The notes under the pieces were generated by a model. That model saw only the letters and a list, made by a program, of their open reading frames with translations. It was not told where the DNA came from and searched no databases. The position numbers and the translations under genes are program-made. From JBBDWJ01 sp963824095 (GTDB taxonomy: Bacteria; Acidobacteriota; Terriglobia; Bryobacterales; UBA6623), in assembly GCA_963824095.1 (NCBI GenBank), contig CAWGNS010000009.1, positions 310,001 through 374,000 of the forward strand: a stretch of 64,000 nt of DNA, in the 5' to 3' direction. Shown piece by piece: positions 15,490-24,357 of this stretch; position 1 is the first letter of the stretch, and each line of letters opens with the position of its first letter.

Positions 15490-17250
15490 ATGGCAACAAT
15501 TTTCCGAGACCGCCTTCCCGCCGTCCCCACGGCCGATGCGCAAGCGGCCGCTCACGGCTCGGCCGGTCAAAACGCGCCCGGCCGAAACGCGACGGATCCA
15601 AGCACGGCGGATCAAGACGCGGCCAGCGGAACCACGCCCATCAACCGCACGCCGCGCAAACCCGCGTTCCGCGAACACGCAAGCGGCAAACCTGCGTTCC
15701 GCGAAGCGGCGTTTCGCGCACACCGCCCGCGCACCTCGCCGACGCGCAGCAGCGCCGCGGTCGTGCACCTCATTGTTCTGGGAACCATACTGGCGGCCGC
15801 CGTTTTCGCCGCCGGGGGGACAATCCCCGCGGTCTGGACCGCCTGCCAATGCGCCAGCGGCCTGTTGCTGCTCTCGTGGGCCGTCGCCGCGAACCGCTCT
15901 CCCACGCTGTCGGCCGAAGACTTCCCGCTGGCGGCGCTCGCCCTGCCGCTCTACGCCATCGCGCAGACGATCCCTTTGCCGCTGGAGATCGTACGGCGGC
16001 TCTCGCCGGCAAGAGCGGAAATTCACGACAGCGTCCTAGGTCTGGCTCCGCACCTGCCGTCCTGGACGCCGCTGAGCGTCCATCCCCAGGAGACGCTCGA
16101 CTTCGCGCTGCGCCTGGCCGCCTATGCGGCTGTCTATTGGATCGCGCGCGGCTTGGCCAGGCGCCTGGCCAGATACGGATTCGCCGCCGCCGCGCCGCTC
16201 GTCGTCGTCGCCGCGGCGCAGGCCGCCATCGCGCTGCAACAGCAGTTCGCCGCCGAGCCCGCCCGCGGCTCCTACGTCAACCGCAATCATCTCGCCGGGC
16301 TGCTCGAAATGGCGCTGCCGTTCGCTCTGGTCCCGGCGATGAGCCTGTTGCCGGCGTGGGCGCGGCGGCCGTCTGTCGCTGGTGGGCGGACCGCCGCCGG
16401 ACGCCTCCACATCTCCGCGCGCAACAATGCCACCGGCCTCCCCTTCGCGACGCTCGCGCGGGGAGCCCTGTCCGTTGCCGCGGCCCTGTTGATCTTCGCC
16501 GCGATCCTCGCAACCCGCTCGCGCGGCGGCCTGGTTGCGGCGCTGTTCTCGCTGCTGCTCAGCGGCCTGATCGCCGTCCGCCACGCCGCCGGTTCTCACA
16601 AGAAATGGCTGCTCGCCGCCGCGCTGCCGGCTTTGCTCGCGGCCGTGTTCCTGTACCTGCCCTCGGACAACCTCGTGCGCCGCTACACGCACCTGTTTGG
16701 AGGCGAAGCTCTGCGCGGCGAAGGGCGCCTCCTGCTGTGGCGCGAAACCCTCGACCTCGTCGCCGCCTATCCCTGGACCGGCTGCGGCTTTGGCGGGTAC
16801 CAGGAGGCGTTCCTTCGCTACAAGCGTTCGGCGCCGATGGTCAACGACCCCCACGCCCACAACGATTACCTGGAGCTACTGGCCGAGGCCGGCGCATGCG
16901 GGCTGCTCGTATGCCTGCTCTGGGCGGCCCCGCCGATCGCTACCGCGGTGCGCGCGAGCCTCAGCCGCGAGCCCAGCCGCAACCGCCCCCTGGCCCTGGC
17001 CTGCACCGCCGCGCTGGCGGCGATCCTGGCTCACAGCCTGGTCGACTTCAATTTGCGCATCCCCGCCAACGGACTAGCCTTCGTCTGGATACTAGGAATA
17101 GGTAGCGCCTGCGGCCGCTACCCCCGAACTCACCGCCGCAACAGCCGGCAAGAGCCCAAGGGGCGAGACGCCTTCATAGCCCACGGCTTCCCACCCAACG
17201 GCGGCTCGTCGCCTACCCCGCCTTCTCCACCAAACCCTGAAAAACCGTAA
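15490..17250 (+). CDS. O-antigen ligase/polymerase-like membrane protein (Wzy_C family), copy 2
   Basis: 586 residues. The first about 90 are low-complexity, with a 5-residue period (KPAFR, EHASG, KPAFR, EAAFR). Membrane segments follow, beginning VVHLIVLGTILAAAVFAAGG. The periplasmic loop carries SYVNRNHLAGLLEMALPFAL, ATRSRGGLVAALFSLLL, LWRETLDLVAAYPWTGCGFGG and DPHAHNDYLELLAEAGACG, typical of O-antigen ligase/Wzy-like proteins. This is the second such protein in the cluster; one may polymerise and the other ligate, or each may serve a different polymer. The end overlaps by 38 nt the end of the convergent methyltransferase on the minus strand. Confidence 0.87.
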   Translation: MATIFRDRLPAVPTADAQAAAHGSAGQNAPGRNATDPSTADQDAASGTTPINRTPRKPAFREHASGKPAFREAAFRAHRPRTSPTRSSAAVVHLIVLGTILAAAVFAAGGTIPAVWTACQCASGLLLLSWAVAANRSPTLSAEDFPLAALALPLYAIAQTIPLPLEIVRRLSPARAEIHDSVLGLAPHLPSWTPLSVHPQETLDFALRLAAYAAVYWIARGLARRLARYGFAAAAPLVVVAAAQAAIALQQQFAAEPARGSYVNRNHLAGLLEMALPFALVPAMSLLPAWARRPSVAGGRTAAGRLHISARNNATGLPFATLARGALSVAAALLIFAAILATRSRGGLVAALFSLLLSGLIAVRHAAGSHKKWLLAAALPALLAAVFLYLPSDNLVRRYTHLFGGEALRGEGRLLLWRETLDLVAAYPWTGCGFGGYQEAFLRYKRSAPMVNDPHAHNDYLELLAEAGACGLLVCLLWAAPPIATAVRASLSREPSRNRPLALACTAALAAILAHSLVDFNLRIPANGLAFVWILGIGSACGRYPRTHRRNSRQEPKGRDAFIAHGFPPNGGSSPTPPSPPNPEKP

Positions 17251-18037
17251 GCCGATTCTCCGTCAAATTCCGCCCCACATTCTGAACCTTCTGCGGCGCC
17301 GTCTCCCCCAGCAACAGATGCAGCCCCAGCGGACGCCCGCCGCGCCGGCGCAGCCGCTCCATGCTCTCCAGAAACCAGGCAGTGGCGACCGCGGTCGTAT
17401 CGTTCCAGGCCAGCACCCGAAAACCGCTCGACTCCAACAGAGCGCGCAGCGCGTCGGGCGCAATCAAAAAACTCAGCTCGGGCTCGTTGGCCCAATGCAC
17501 CGGAAAATGCGGCGGCCCACCCGGCCCGGCCAGAATGTCGTGGAACGCCAGCCGCCCTCCGGGCCGCAGCACGCGCGCGATCTCGCGATAGAGGCGCGGC
17601 TTGTCGGCGATATTCATCTGGGCGTGCTGTGTCCAGGCCAGGTCGAACGCCGCGTCCTCGAACGGCATTTGGAGCGCGCTGCCGCACTCAAACCCGGCCA
17701 GCCCATCGGCGATGCCAACCAGCCTGGTTAACTGCACCGCCGCTTCGCAATATTGTGGCGTGAGATCGATGCCGGTGACGCGGCAGCCGAACTCCGACGC
17801 CAGGTAGCGCGTCGAGCCCCCCACGCCCGAGCCCACGTCGACCACCTTCAAGCCCGCGTGGACGCCGGCCAGAGCGGCCAGCTCGACCGTCGCCTCGCGT
17901 CCGCGGATATGAAACTCATCGACTGCCGCGAGATCTGCTGGCGCAAGCTTCGCCAGGTCCTTCCCCTCGGCGCGCAACGCATCCAGAATAATGTCGAGCA
18001 CGCCCGGCAGGCCATAGTGCCGCGATACGGGATCCAT
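17213..18037 (-). CDS. SAM-dependent methyltransferase (UbiE/glycine-sarcosine-type fold)
   Basis: 274 residues. An N-terminal helical region (MDPVSRHYGLPGVLDIILDAL) precedes the Rossmann core: motif I KVVDVGSGVGGSTRYLA at about residue 64, then CRVTGIDLTPQYCEAA, ALQMPFEDAAFDLAWTQHAQMNI and IARVLRPGGRLAFHDILAG. The pattern resembles methyltransferases that act on small metabolites such as sarcosine/dimethylglycine or quinone precursors. It lies convergent to the last EPS gene and is transcribed away from the following hydrolase, so it is probably not part of the EPS operon. Confidence 0.85.
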   Translation of the reverse strand: MDPVSRHYGLPGVLDIILDALRAEGKDLAKLAPADLAAVDEFHIRGREATVELAALAGVHAGLKVVDVGSGVGGSTRYLASEFGCRVTGIDLTPQYCEAAVQLTRLVGIADGLAGFECGSALQMPFEDAAFDLAWTQHAQMNIADKPRLYREIARVLRPGGRLAFHDILAGPGGPPHFPVHWANEPELSFLIAPDALRALLESSGFRVLAWNDTTAVATAWFLESMERLRRRGGRPLGLHLLLGETAPQKVQNVGRNLTENRLTVFQGLVEKAG

Positions 18038-18114
18038 CCGGCCATCATAGCTTTTCTGCGAATCTCCTCGGCGCCCGTTGTCACCGCCTGCGGATTCGGG
18101 GTAGACTTTCGGCC

Positions 18115-18990
18115 ATGATCGTTCGAATCGGTTGCGGATTGGCCCTGATTTGCGCGCTGGCGATCGCGGGCGAGCGCGGCGAACAGATCAAGCTATGGCC
18201 CAACGGCGCGCCGGGCTCGGAAGGCGTGACGGCGAAAGAGGTCTTTCAGCCGGTCCGCAATCCGGCGTATCAAAAAGCCGATCTCCCGGGGAATTTCACG
18301 GTCGTTCACTACCCGTCGATCTACGTTTTTCTGCCGCCCGCAGGAAAAGCCAATGGAACCGCCGCGCTGGTGATCCCCGGCGGCGGCCACCGCCAGGTCG
18401 TCATCGAGAAGGAAGGCTGGGAGATCGCCGACTGGCTCAACGATCACGGTATCGCGGCGTTCGTGCTCAAATACCGCCTGGCGCGCGCCGAGGGTTCGAA
18501 ATACAAGGTGGAAGACGACGCCCTGGCCGACACCGCGCGCGCCATGCGGCTGATCCGAAGCCGCGCCACCGAATGGGGCGTGAACCCCGACCTGCTCGGC
18601 GTGGAAGGCTTCTCGGCGGGTGGCGAACTGGCGGCCTTGATCGAAACGCGTTTCGACGCCGGCGACCCCAACGCCGCCGACCCCATCGAGCGCTTCAGCT
18701 CGCGGCCCGATTTCGCGATCGTCGTCTACCCCGGGTTCCGCCGCGGCCTCATTCACGTTCCCGAAAACGCGCCGCCCACGTTTCTGGTGTGCGCCGACGA
18801 CGACCGCGCGCACATCTATACCACCGTCGACCTCTACATGGACCTGTTCGAGCGCGGCATCTCCTCCGAGATGCACATCTACGCCAGCGGCGGCCACGGC
18901 TTCGGCCTGCGCCCCTCCGACGGCCCCGTCGAAACCTGGGACGACCGCCTCGTCGACTGGATGGTGAATCGCAAGATCCTGAAGCCCTGA
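18115..18990 (+). CDS. Exported alpha/beta hydrolase (esterase/acetyl xylan esterase-like)
   Basis: 291 residues with an N-terminal signal peptide (IGCGLALICALAIAGE). The oxyanion-hole motif is VIPGGGHRQVV at about residue 87, the nucleophile is S167 in GVEGFSAGGELA, and the C-terminal His lies in ASGGHGFGLRPSD. The protein belongs to the BD-FAE/endo-1,4-beta-xylanase-like esterase group common in Acidobacteriota. It probably removes acyl groups from polysaccharides in the periplasm or outside the cell. It starts 77 nt from the divergent methyltransferase, so a shared promoter region lies at 18038-18114. Confidence 0.85.
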   Translation: MIVRIGCGLALICALAIAGERGEQIKLWPNGAPGSEGVTAKEVFQPVRNPAYQKADLPGNFTVVHYPSIYVFLPPAGKANGTAALVIPGGGHRQVVIEKEGWEIADWLNDHGIAAFVLKYRLARAEGSKYKVEDDALADTARAMRLIRSRATEWGVNPDLLGVEGFSAGGELAALIETRFDAGDPNAADPIERFSSRPDFAIVVYPGFRRGLIHVPENAPPTFLVCADDDRAHIYTTVDLYMDLFERGISSEMHIYASGGHGFGLRPSDGPVETWDDRLVDWMVNRKILKP

Positions 18991-19096
18991 GCCCGACGCA
19001 GGCGAAACGCAAACCGAGCCGGCACTCCAGCAAACGAGCCCCGCGCGTCAGTAAGCGGTAGCCGGTACGCATTCCGTCCGCCGCGGGCGACGCTTC

Positions 19097-20149
19097 TTAC
19101 TTGCCGGCTGCCAGAAGCTCGCTCACATCGACCGTATACTGCATCAGATTCTGCTGCACGTGCCGGTTGAGAATATTGCGCGCCTGCGCCAGTAGCCGCT
19201 TTGCCTGCCGCTTGTGCTCGGTGTGCTTCAACACCGTGGCGTAGTTGGCCAGTATCCTGGCCGTGTCGGGATGTTCCTCGCCATAGGTACGCCGGGCGAT
19301 GTCGAGCGCTTCCTCGAGCAGCCGGCCGGCGCGCTCATATTGCCGGGCCCCGATGTAGACCCTCGCCAGGTTGTTGAGCAGCAGCGCATAGACGGGGTGG
19401 TTGTTCCCCAATGCGCTTTCCCCGACGCTTCTCGCGCGTTCGGCCAACGGCAGGGCCTCGCCGAAGTTCCCCTGCAAGCAGTAGAGGTTGGCGAGGCCGC
19501 TCAAACTGGCCGCCAGACCCTCCCGTGAAGGCTCGTCCGTGCTTTCCCAGATTGCAATCGCCTTGTGGTAGAGGTCTTCCGCCTGGGCGAACTCACCACG
19601 CTCCACCAGCAGCCGCGCGAAGTTATGGAGTTGGCGCGCCATGGCCGGGTGGTGCGGCCCCAGCAGTTCGCGCCGGATTTCGAGCGAACGCTGGAAAGCG
19701 TCTTCGGTCTGCTTGTCGCGGCCGAGCCGGTTCAACAGGACACCGTAGTTGTTGAGTAGCACCGCCACCGCCAGCCGCCGCGCTCCCACCACCCTTTCGT
19801 CTTCGCGCAACGCGCGTTGGAAATCGTTCTCCGCTTCGAGGTAATGGCCGAGATCGTAGTTGCAGGCGCCGCGGCCGGAAAGCGCGACCAGCAGCGGATA
19901 CCCCCGCAGGCCCTCGGCTTCGACTCGCTGCACCGCATCGTCGAGCTTGACCAGCGCCTCCCGGTAGCGGCCCTGGTCGATCAAATTGCGGCCCTCCTGC
20001 AGCGGCCTCTGCCAGTCCCCGGCCACGATCCATTCCGCGCGAACCGGCGCCTCTGCCGTATCTTGTGGTTCCGCCGCGTTTCCTGATGCCGCGCCAGACA
20101 GCAGTCCCAGACAACCGAGCGCGAGCAGCCGGCAAAGCCGAAATTTCAT
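19097..20149 (-). CDS. Secreted TPR protein (kinesin-light-chain-type repeats)
   Basis: 350 residues with an N-terminal signal (FRLCRLLALGCLGLLSGAASGNA). At least six 42-residue tetratricopeptide units of the kinesin-light-chain style follow, each with the LGxxHP or EEHPD signature (LLGPHHPAMARQLHNFARLL, ALGNNHPVYALLLNNLARVY, YGEEHPDTARILANYATVL). Such proteins are protein-binding scaffolds in the envelope. No enzymatic domain is present and no partner gene is evident beside it. Confidence 0.82.
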   Translation of the reverse strand: MKFRLCRLLALGCLGLLSGAASGNAAEPQDTAEAPVRAEWIVAGDWQRPLQEGRNLIDQGRYREALVKLDDAVQRVEAEGLRGYPLLVALSGRGACNYDLGHYLEAENDFQRALREDERVVGARRLAVAVLLNNYGVLLNRLGRDKQTEDAFQRSLEIRRELLGPHHPAMARQLHNFARLLVERGEFAQAEDLYHKAIAIWESTDEPSREGLAASLSGLANLYCLQGNFGEALPLAERARSVGESALGNNHPVYALLLNNLARVYIGARQYERAGRLLEEALDIARRTYGEEHPDTARILANYATVLKHTEHKRQAKRLLAQARNILNRHVQQNLMQYTVDVSELLAAGK

Positions 20150-21060
20150 GGTTTACCTCCTGCATCCTCATCGGCTCGAACCGAACCGGCGTGGGGTCGC
20201 GGGCTTGCCACGAAACGTGATGGCAAGCCCGCTTGCTTGGGTCAATGAGGGAAGGACACCCGGCCAAATCGCACAGGTTCGGTCCAGCCGGGGCCTTCAC
20301 GTTGTTAGGAGGTGTTACGTTGTAGCTCGCCATTCGTTGGGCGCAAACACGCGTCGGGCCCCACGTGGCGTTTATTGGCGTATGCTGGCGCGCAAATAGT
20401 GTGAGGTGACGCGCCGAGAGCGTGTCCGTGACGGTGAGAATGTGCCCCTGGCGTTGAGAATCTGCCCCTGGCGCGGCGAGAGCGTGTGCGTGCTCCCGTG
20501 GGAGCGAGAGGTTGCCGCTCCGCTGGCCAGTGCCGCTCAGAGCCGCGGCCGTGAGGCCGCGCTGGGCCCCGTGAGCGAGCTGGCAACTCGGAGTCCGGCC
20601 AATCCAATCCGTGTGGCGATCGCTGCAGCGATACGAGGGGCCGATCCGTTATCGCCAACAATGTGGCGGCTCGTCGCCAACGCAATCCCGCGGACATGAT
20701 CGAAGTCAGAAACAATCGACGCACGCGCGATCGAAATGGAAGTGAGGCAGGCGCAGTAGACGCCGGTAACTGTTTCCATAGTCCCAGAGATCCCAATTCC
20801 GGGACATGCCTACGCAACCTCCGGGCCACAGCCGCCGATCGTTAAACCAAGGTGCGACGTCCGGCACCCGACGCAGTATTGCGATTGCGTAACACGGCAA
20901 AGCCCCGCATTGTGCTGCATACCGCGGATACCCCGCCACACGCTAAGGAAGTCCCGCGGCCAGCTACCGTTTCCAAGGTTGCTAACGTCTAACCGGCCAT
21001 GACCGTATGGTGGATGGGAACTCCATGCGGCGATCTTCCGTATACCTTGAACATTACCCC
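20150..21060. other. About 0.9-kb gap without a recognisable gene
   Basis: Small open frames exist here on both strands, but none has a convincing start, codon pattern or similarity. The region at 20400-20480 contains the repeated phrase GAGAGCGTGT and two copies of TGCCCCTGGCG (20442-20452 and 20464-20474). The promoter of the following HTH gene and that of the minus-strand TPR gene should lie here. Confidence 0.5.
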
Positions 21061-21582
21061 ATGGCCCAAGCAGTACCTCAACCCGCCGCGGAATCTCACT
21101 CCGACGCCGAAACCCACTCGCACCTGGAGCCCCGCACTCCCAGCGAACACCCCAGCGATCCGACTTCCCAGCGTTTGGAATCCTGGAAAGAGATTGCCGC
21201 CTATTTGAAACGGGGAGTTCGAACCGTGCAGCGTTGGGAACGCAACGAAGCCCTACCTGTGCATCGCCATCGTCACGACAAGCGGGGCACGGTATACGCC
21301 TTCCGCCACGAAATCAACTCCTGGCGTGAAGATCGCAGTCAGGGAATTGTCCGCGGAGGCCGGAACGGCCACGCCGCTGCCCATGCCCCCGACCGCGCCA
21401 CATCGAAGGACGCGGCCGGTGCCACCGCCGAGTCCCCTGGGGCGTCCCGCGCGGCGGCTATGATGCGCAAGCTGTTCCCGCCCGACCGCAAGGCCCTGCT
21501 GGCGACACGCCTGGCCGCGCTGATCCTATTTGTCGTCGCGGTCGCCCTAGCCTGGTTCAAGATCCAAGGCTCAGCCGGCTAA
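21061..21582 (+). CDS. Membrane-tethered HTH protein (acidobacterial winged-helix/MerR-like N-terminal domain plus one TM)
   Basis: 173 residues from the ATG at 21061; another ATG at 21007 would add 18. Residues 38-90 form a DNA-binding domain with the signature SWKEIAAYLKRGVRTVQRWE, then LPVHRHRHDKRGTVYAFRHEI. In Acidobacteriota this domain usually heads large proteins that continue with a membrane segment and periplasmic WD40, TPR or kinase-like domains. Here a low-complexity linker leads to one membrane segment (about residues 147-168, LAALILFVVAVALAWF) and the protein stops after seven more residues, so it has no sensor domain. It may be a minimal membrane-bound regulator or a truncated relic. 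Confidence 0.75.
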   Translation: MAQAVPQPAAESHSDAETHSHLEPRTPSEHPSDPTSQRLESWKEIAAYLKRGVRTVQRWERNEALPVHRHRHDKRGTVYAFRHEINSWREDRSQGIVRGGRNGHAAAHAPDRATSKDAAGATAESPGASRAAAMMRKLFPPDRKALLATRLAALILFVVAVALAWFKIQGSAG

Positions 21583-21658
21583 GGCGCACCGCAACTCACA
21601 GCCGCAGGCGTGAGAGGCTGCGGAAAAACTCCAGTCTGGCCCGGCAGCGATGCTTCAT

Positions 21659-21739
21659 GGGGACAGTCACCGCGTTTCGCACCTCGAGTTTTCAGGAGTT
21701 TACGGGATTCGCAGGGTGCGAAACACGGTGACTGTCCCC
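21659..21739. repeat. Long-hairpin dispersed repeat, copy between convergent genes
   Basis: Two 25-nt arms (21659-21683, beginning GGGGACAGTCACCGCG, and 21715-21739) are complementary at 24 of 25 positions around a 31-nt loop. It lies between the ends of the plus-strand HTH gene and the minus-strand TPR gene, where it could act as a two-way terminator. Related copies are at 24153, 32573, 45134 and 55700. Confidence 0.8.
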
Positions 21740-21878
21740 CTCCGGCAAAGTCCGCGGCTCCGAGTGAGGGATCGAAATTCTGCGGGATGGCTTTTGGGCG
21801 CCCGAAGCGAAACTTTGCTGGAGGTTACCGCATCGGAAGCCAAGCCCCCGCAGCCGCCCCAAGCGCCCAGCCAGAGAA

Positions 21879-24077
21879 CTACAGCTCCTGCTCGGAAAGC
21901 TGATTCAAAGCAACCCGGGCCCGCACCGCGTAAGGAAAATCCTGCTGCCCCGCCAGCGCCTTGCGAAACTCGCCACGCGCCGACTCGAACTGCCCCGCCG
22001 CGCGGTAAGCCATCCCCAGGTGATAGCGGTACACCGAATTGTCGGGCGACAAACGCACCGCTTCCTGCAACTGCAAAATCGCCGCCTCTTGCCGCCCCGA
22101 CTTGTAGTAAGCCCAACCCAGCGTGTCCGACACTACCGGCGAATCGGGCATCTTCTGCTTCGCCGCTTGTGCCAGCGAAACTGCCTGGCCGATGTCGCCG
22201 CCGTGCTCCAGATAGTAATACGCCAGGTCGTTGGCCAGGTGCGCCGAGTTCGGGTCCACCTTGAGCGCCTGCTCGTAAAGCTTCTTCACCTCTTCCCAGT
22301 TCCGCTCGCGCTCGTAGAGATCCTTGAGCACCATGAAGTTGGTGACGCTGTCGGGGTTCACCTCGATCGCCTTGCGCAGGTGTTGCTTGGCCTTCTCCAC
22401 CGCACCGTGCGCCAGATCGATGCTGGCCAGCAGCGTGTAAGCCGCCGGCGTCCGCTCGTCGAGCGAAATGGCGTGCGTCACGCTGTCTTCGGCCTCCTTG
22501 AGGTCGTGCAGGCTGAAATACGCCACACCCAGCAGAAAGTGCAACCCGGCCTTGCGCGGATATTGCCGGGTGAGTTTCGAGATCCGCTCCAGCGTCTGTT
22601 GGGTCTTTCCCTGCGCGTTTTGCAGCGCCAGCAGACTCGTCAGCGCCGGCAGCGAGTCGGGTTCCAGCTCGAGCACCTCTTGCAGCAGCGCTTCGGCCTG
22701 CTGCGTGTTGCCTTGCGCGATCCGCGCCCGGGCGCGCACCAGCAGCGCCCCCGGCGATTTGGGATTCCGCGCCAGCACGTCGTCGGTCAGCCGCAGCGCT
22801 TCGTCCTGTTGGCCCGTGTTGGCTTCGAGCGAAGACAGATCGAGCGCCGCCTGGATCGCGTTCGGATTCAAGGCCAGCGCCCGGGCGTAGGAATCCTTGG
22901 CCGATTCGGTCATGCCCAGCGCGTTCTGCGCCACGCCGAGATAGTAGTGCCCGTCGGCGGAGTCGCCTTCCTGCAGCGAACGCTCGATACTGCTCAACGC
23001 GTCCTGATAGTTGCGCTTGGAGAGCAGCAGCCGCCCTTGCGCCAGCAGTCCGCGAGGGTCCGCCGGGGCCGCGCTGAGAATCTCCTTGTTGAGAACCTCG
23101 GCCTCCTGCACCCGGCTCAGATCGAGCAGCGTCTCCACCAGCAGCGATTTCACCGCCGCCTGGCCGGGCTCTTCGCGCAGAAACGCGCGCAGCTCCGTGG
23201 CGGCCTTCTCCGACTGTCCCGTCGCGCGGTAGAACTGCGCCTGCCCGGCGTAAACGTCCGGATCGTCGGGCGCGATCATCTTGAGTTCGTTGTAGACTTT
23301 TTCGCCGGCGTCGAGGTTACCCGTGTTGAGGTAGATCTGGGCCAGGAACAGCCGCGGCTGGCGCGCCAGCGGATCGAGATCGCAGGCGGCGCGCATCTGC
23401 TTCTCGGCGCGCTCGGTATCGTGCTGCGAGATGTAGAACTGCCCCAACGCCAGGTGAGCCTGCAGCGACCTGGGGTTCTCCTCGGTGGCTTTCTTGTAGA
23501 CGGCTTCCGCCTTGTCGGGCTGCCGCGCGGCGAGATGCGTCGCCCCAAGGGCGATATAGTTCTCGACGCTGTGCTTGTCGAGATCGATGGCCTTCTGGAA
23601 TTCGACAATCGCGCCCGGCAGGTCGTTGGTGGCGATGTGCTTCGCGCCCAGAATGGCGTGCGCCTTGGGGTTCGCCGGTTGCTTTCGCAGGACCGCTTCG
23701 ACGCACTTCTGCGCCGCGTCGAGCTCGCCGCGCGCGATCATCAACGTGGCCAGCCGCAGTTGCGCCCCGAAGTGCGCCCGGTCGATCTTCACCGCCGCGC
23801 TCAGTTCCTTGTACGCCGCGTCGACGTCGCCCAGCGCCAGGTAGGTGCGCCCCAGTTGATATTCCGCCTCGGCCTGCGGCGGCTCGATAGCTGCCGCGTT
23901 CTGGAATTCGATCATCGCGCGATCGTATTCGCCCGCCTGAAAATAGACCTTGCCATGGCTCAGATGCTGCTCGCGCCGCGCTTCCGGATCGGCCGTACAC
24001 GCTACAAGCACCAACCCGGCAACCACAAGAAACAAGGAGGTGAAAAAAAGAGATTTCGTACGACCCGCAGATTTCAT
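21879..24077 (-). CDS. TPR lipoprotein, PEP-CTERM-system PrsT-like
   Basis: 732 residues from the ATG at 24077. The N-terminus is a lipoprotein signal (LFFTSLFLVVAGLVLVAC) with lipobox LVAC. The rest is some 18-20 tandem TPR units of about 34 residues, for example YFQAGEYDRAMIEFQNAAAI and YYKSGRQEAAILQLQEAVRL. The length, lipobox and repeat content resemble the TPR lipoprotein (PrsT type) that accompanies exosortase/PEP-CTERM and EPS clusters. The adjacent downstream gene on the same strand encodes a PEP-CTERM protein, which supports this. The open frame extends 33 residues further upstream, but that stretch has no signal features. It probably sits on the inner leaflet of the outer membrane. 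Confidence 0.85.
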   Translation of the reverse strand: MKSAGRTKSLFFTSLFLVVAGLVLVACTADPEARREQHLSHGKVYFQAGEYDRAMIEFQNAAAIEPPQAEAEYQLGRTYLALGDVDAAYKELSAAVKIDRAHFGAQLRLATLMIARGELDAAQKCVEAVLRKQPANPKAHAILGAKHIATNDLPGAIVEFQKAIDLDKHSVENYIALGATHLAARQPDKAEAVYKKATEENPRSLQAHLALGQFYISQHDTERAEKQMRAACDLDPLARQPRLFLAQIYLNTGNLDAGEKVYNELKMIAPDDPDVYAGQAQFYRATGQSEKAATELRAFLREEPGQAAVKSLLVETLLDLSRVQEAEVLNKEILSAAPADPRGLLAQGRLLLSKRNYQDALSSIERSLQEGDSADGHYYLGVAQNALGMTESAKDSYARALALNPNAIQAALDLSSLEANTGQQDEALRLTDDVLARNPKSPGALLVRARARIAQGNTQQAEALLQEVLELEPDSLPALTSLLALQNAQGKTQQTLERISKLTRQYPRKAGLHFLLGVAYFSLHDLKEAEDSVTHAISLDERTPAAYTLLASIDLAHGAVEKAKQHLRKAIEVNPDSVTNFMVLKDLYERERNWEEVKKLYEQALKVDPNSAHLANDLAYYYLEHGGDIGQAVSLAQAAKQKMPDSPVVSDTLGWAYYKSGRQEAAILQLQEAVRLSPDNSVYRYHLGMAYRAAGQFESARGEFRKALAGQQDFPYAVRARVALNQLSEQEL

Positions 24078-24152
24078 GGGCGTGGACTCAACCGCAACCG
24101 CCGCTTTTCGACCTGAACGACAGGGCCAGGTTCGGGAAGCGCCTGCAACCGC

Positions 24153-24232
24153 TGGGACACTCAACGCGTTTCGCAACTCTTTTTCCAGAGGTTTATTGGA
24201 CTCCCAGGGTACGAAACACGGTGACGGGCCCC
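24153..24232. repeat. Degenerate copy of the long-hairpin repeat
   Basis: Left arm from 24153 (GGGACACTCAACGCGTTTCG) and right arm ending at 24232 (GTACGAAACACGGTGACGGG). The arms match less well than in the copy at 21659, so this looks older. It lies just upstream of the TPR lipoprotein gene. Confidence 0.6.
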
Positions 24233-24357
24233 TTCCCGCAAAGGCTGATTTCCTCGCGGCACGTTGTTGGAGCCGCGCAATAGGGGGAGGACCGGCGCAA
24301 CGCAGCCTGCCGCGTCAGCCTCGGCAGGCCGCGAATGCCAGAATGATCGGGACCCGG

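Noticed and set aside
15364..16026. Minus-strand frame that reads like pentapeptide repeats (RFAER, RFAAC, VFAER)
   Set aside because: It is the reverse complement of the period-5 N-terminus of the second ligase. The repeat seen is an echo of that DNA repeat, without a fold-length array or a ribosome site.
20281..20330. Possible integron attC-like site (GTTGTTAGGAGGTGTTACGT)
   Set aside because: The core-site pattern GTTRRRY and its inverted mate are not both present, and no cassette or integrase is nearby.
20305..20829. Possible small gene on the minus strand in the 20-21 kb gap
   Set aside because: No ribosome site, atypical composition (Arg/Ser/Pro) and no similarity recognised; left as unannotated gap.
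22020..24116. 698-residue open frame opposite the TPR lipoprotein
   Set aside because: Opposite strand of a clear TPR gene with lipobox; composition is Arg/Gln-rich and no known motif is present.
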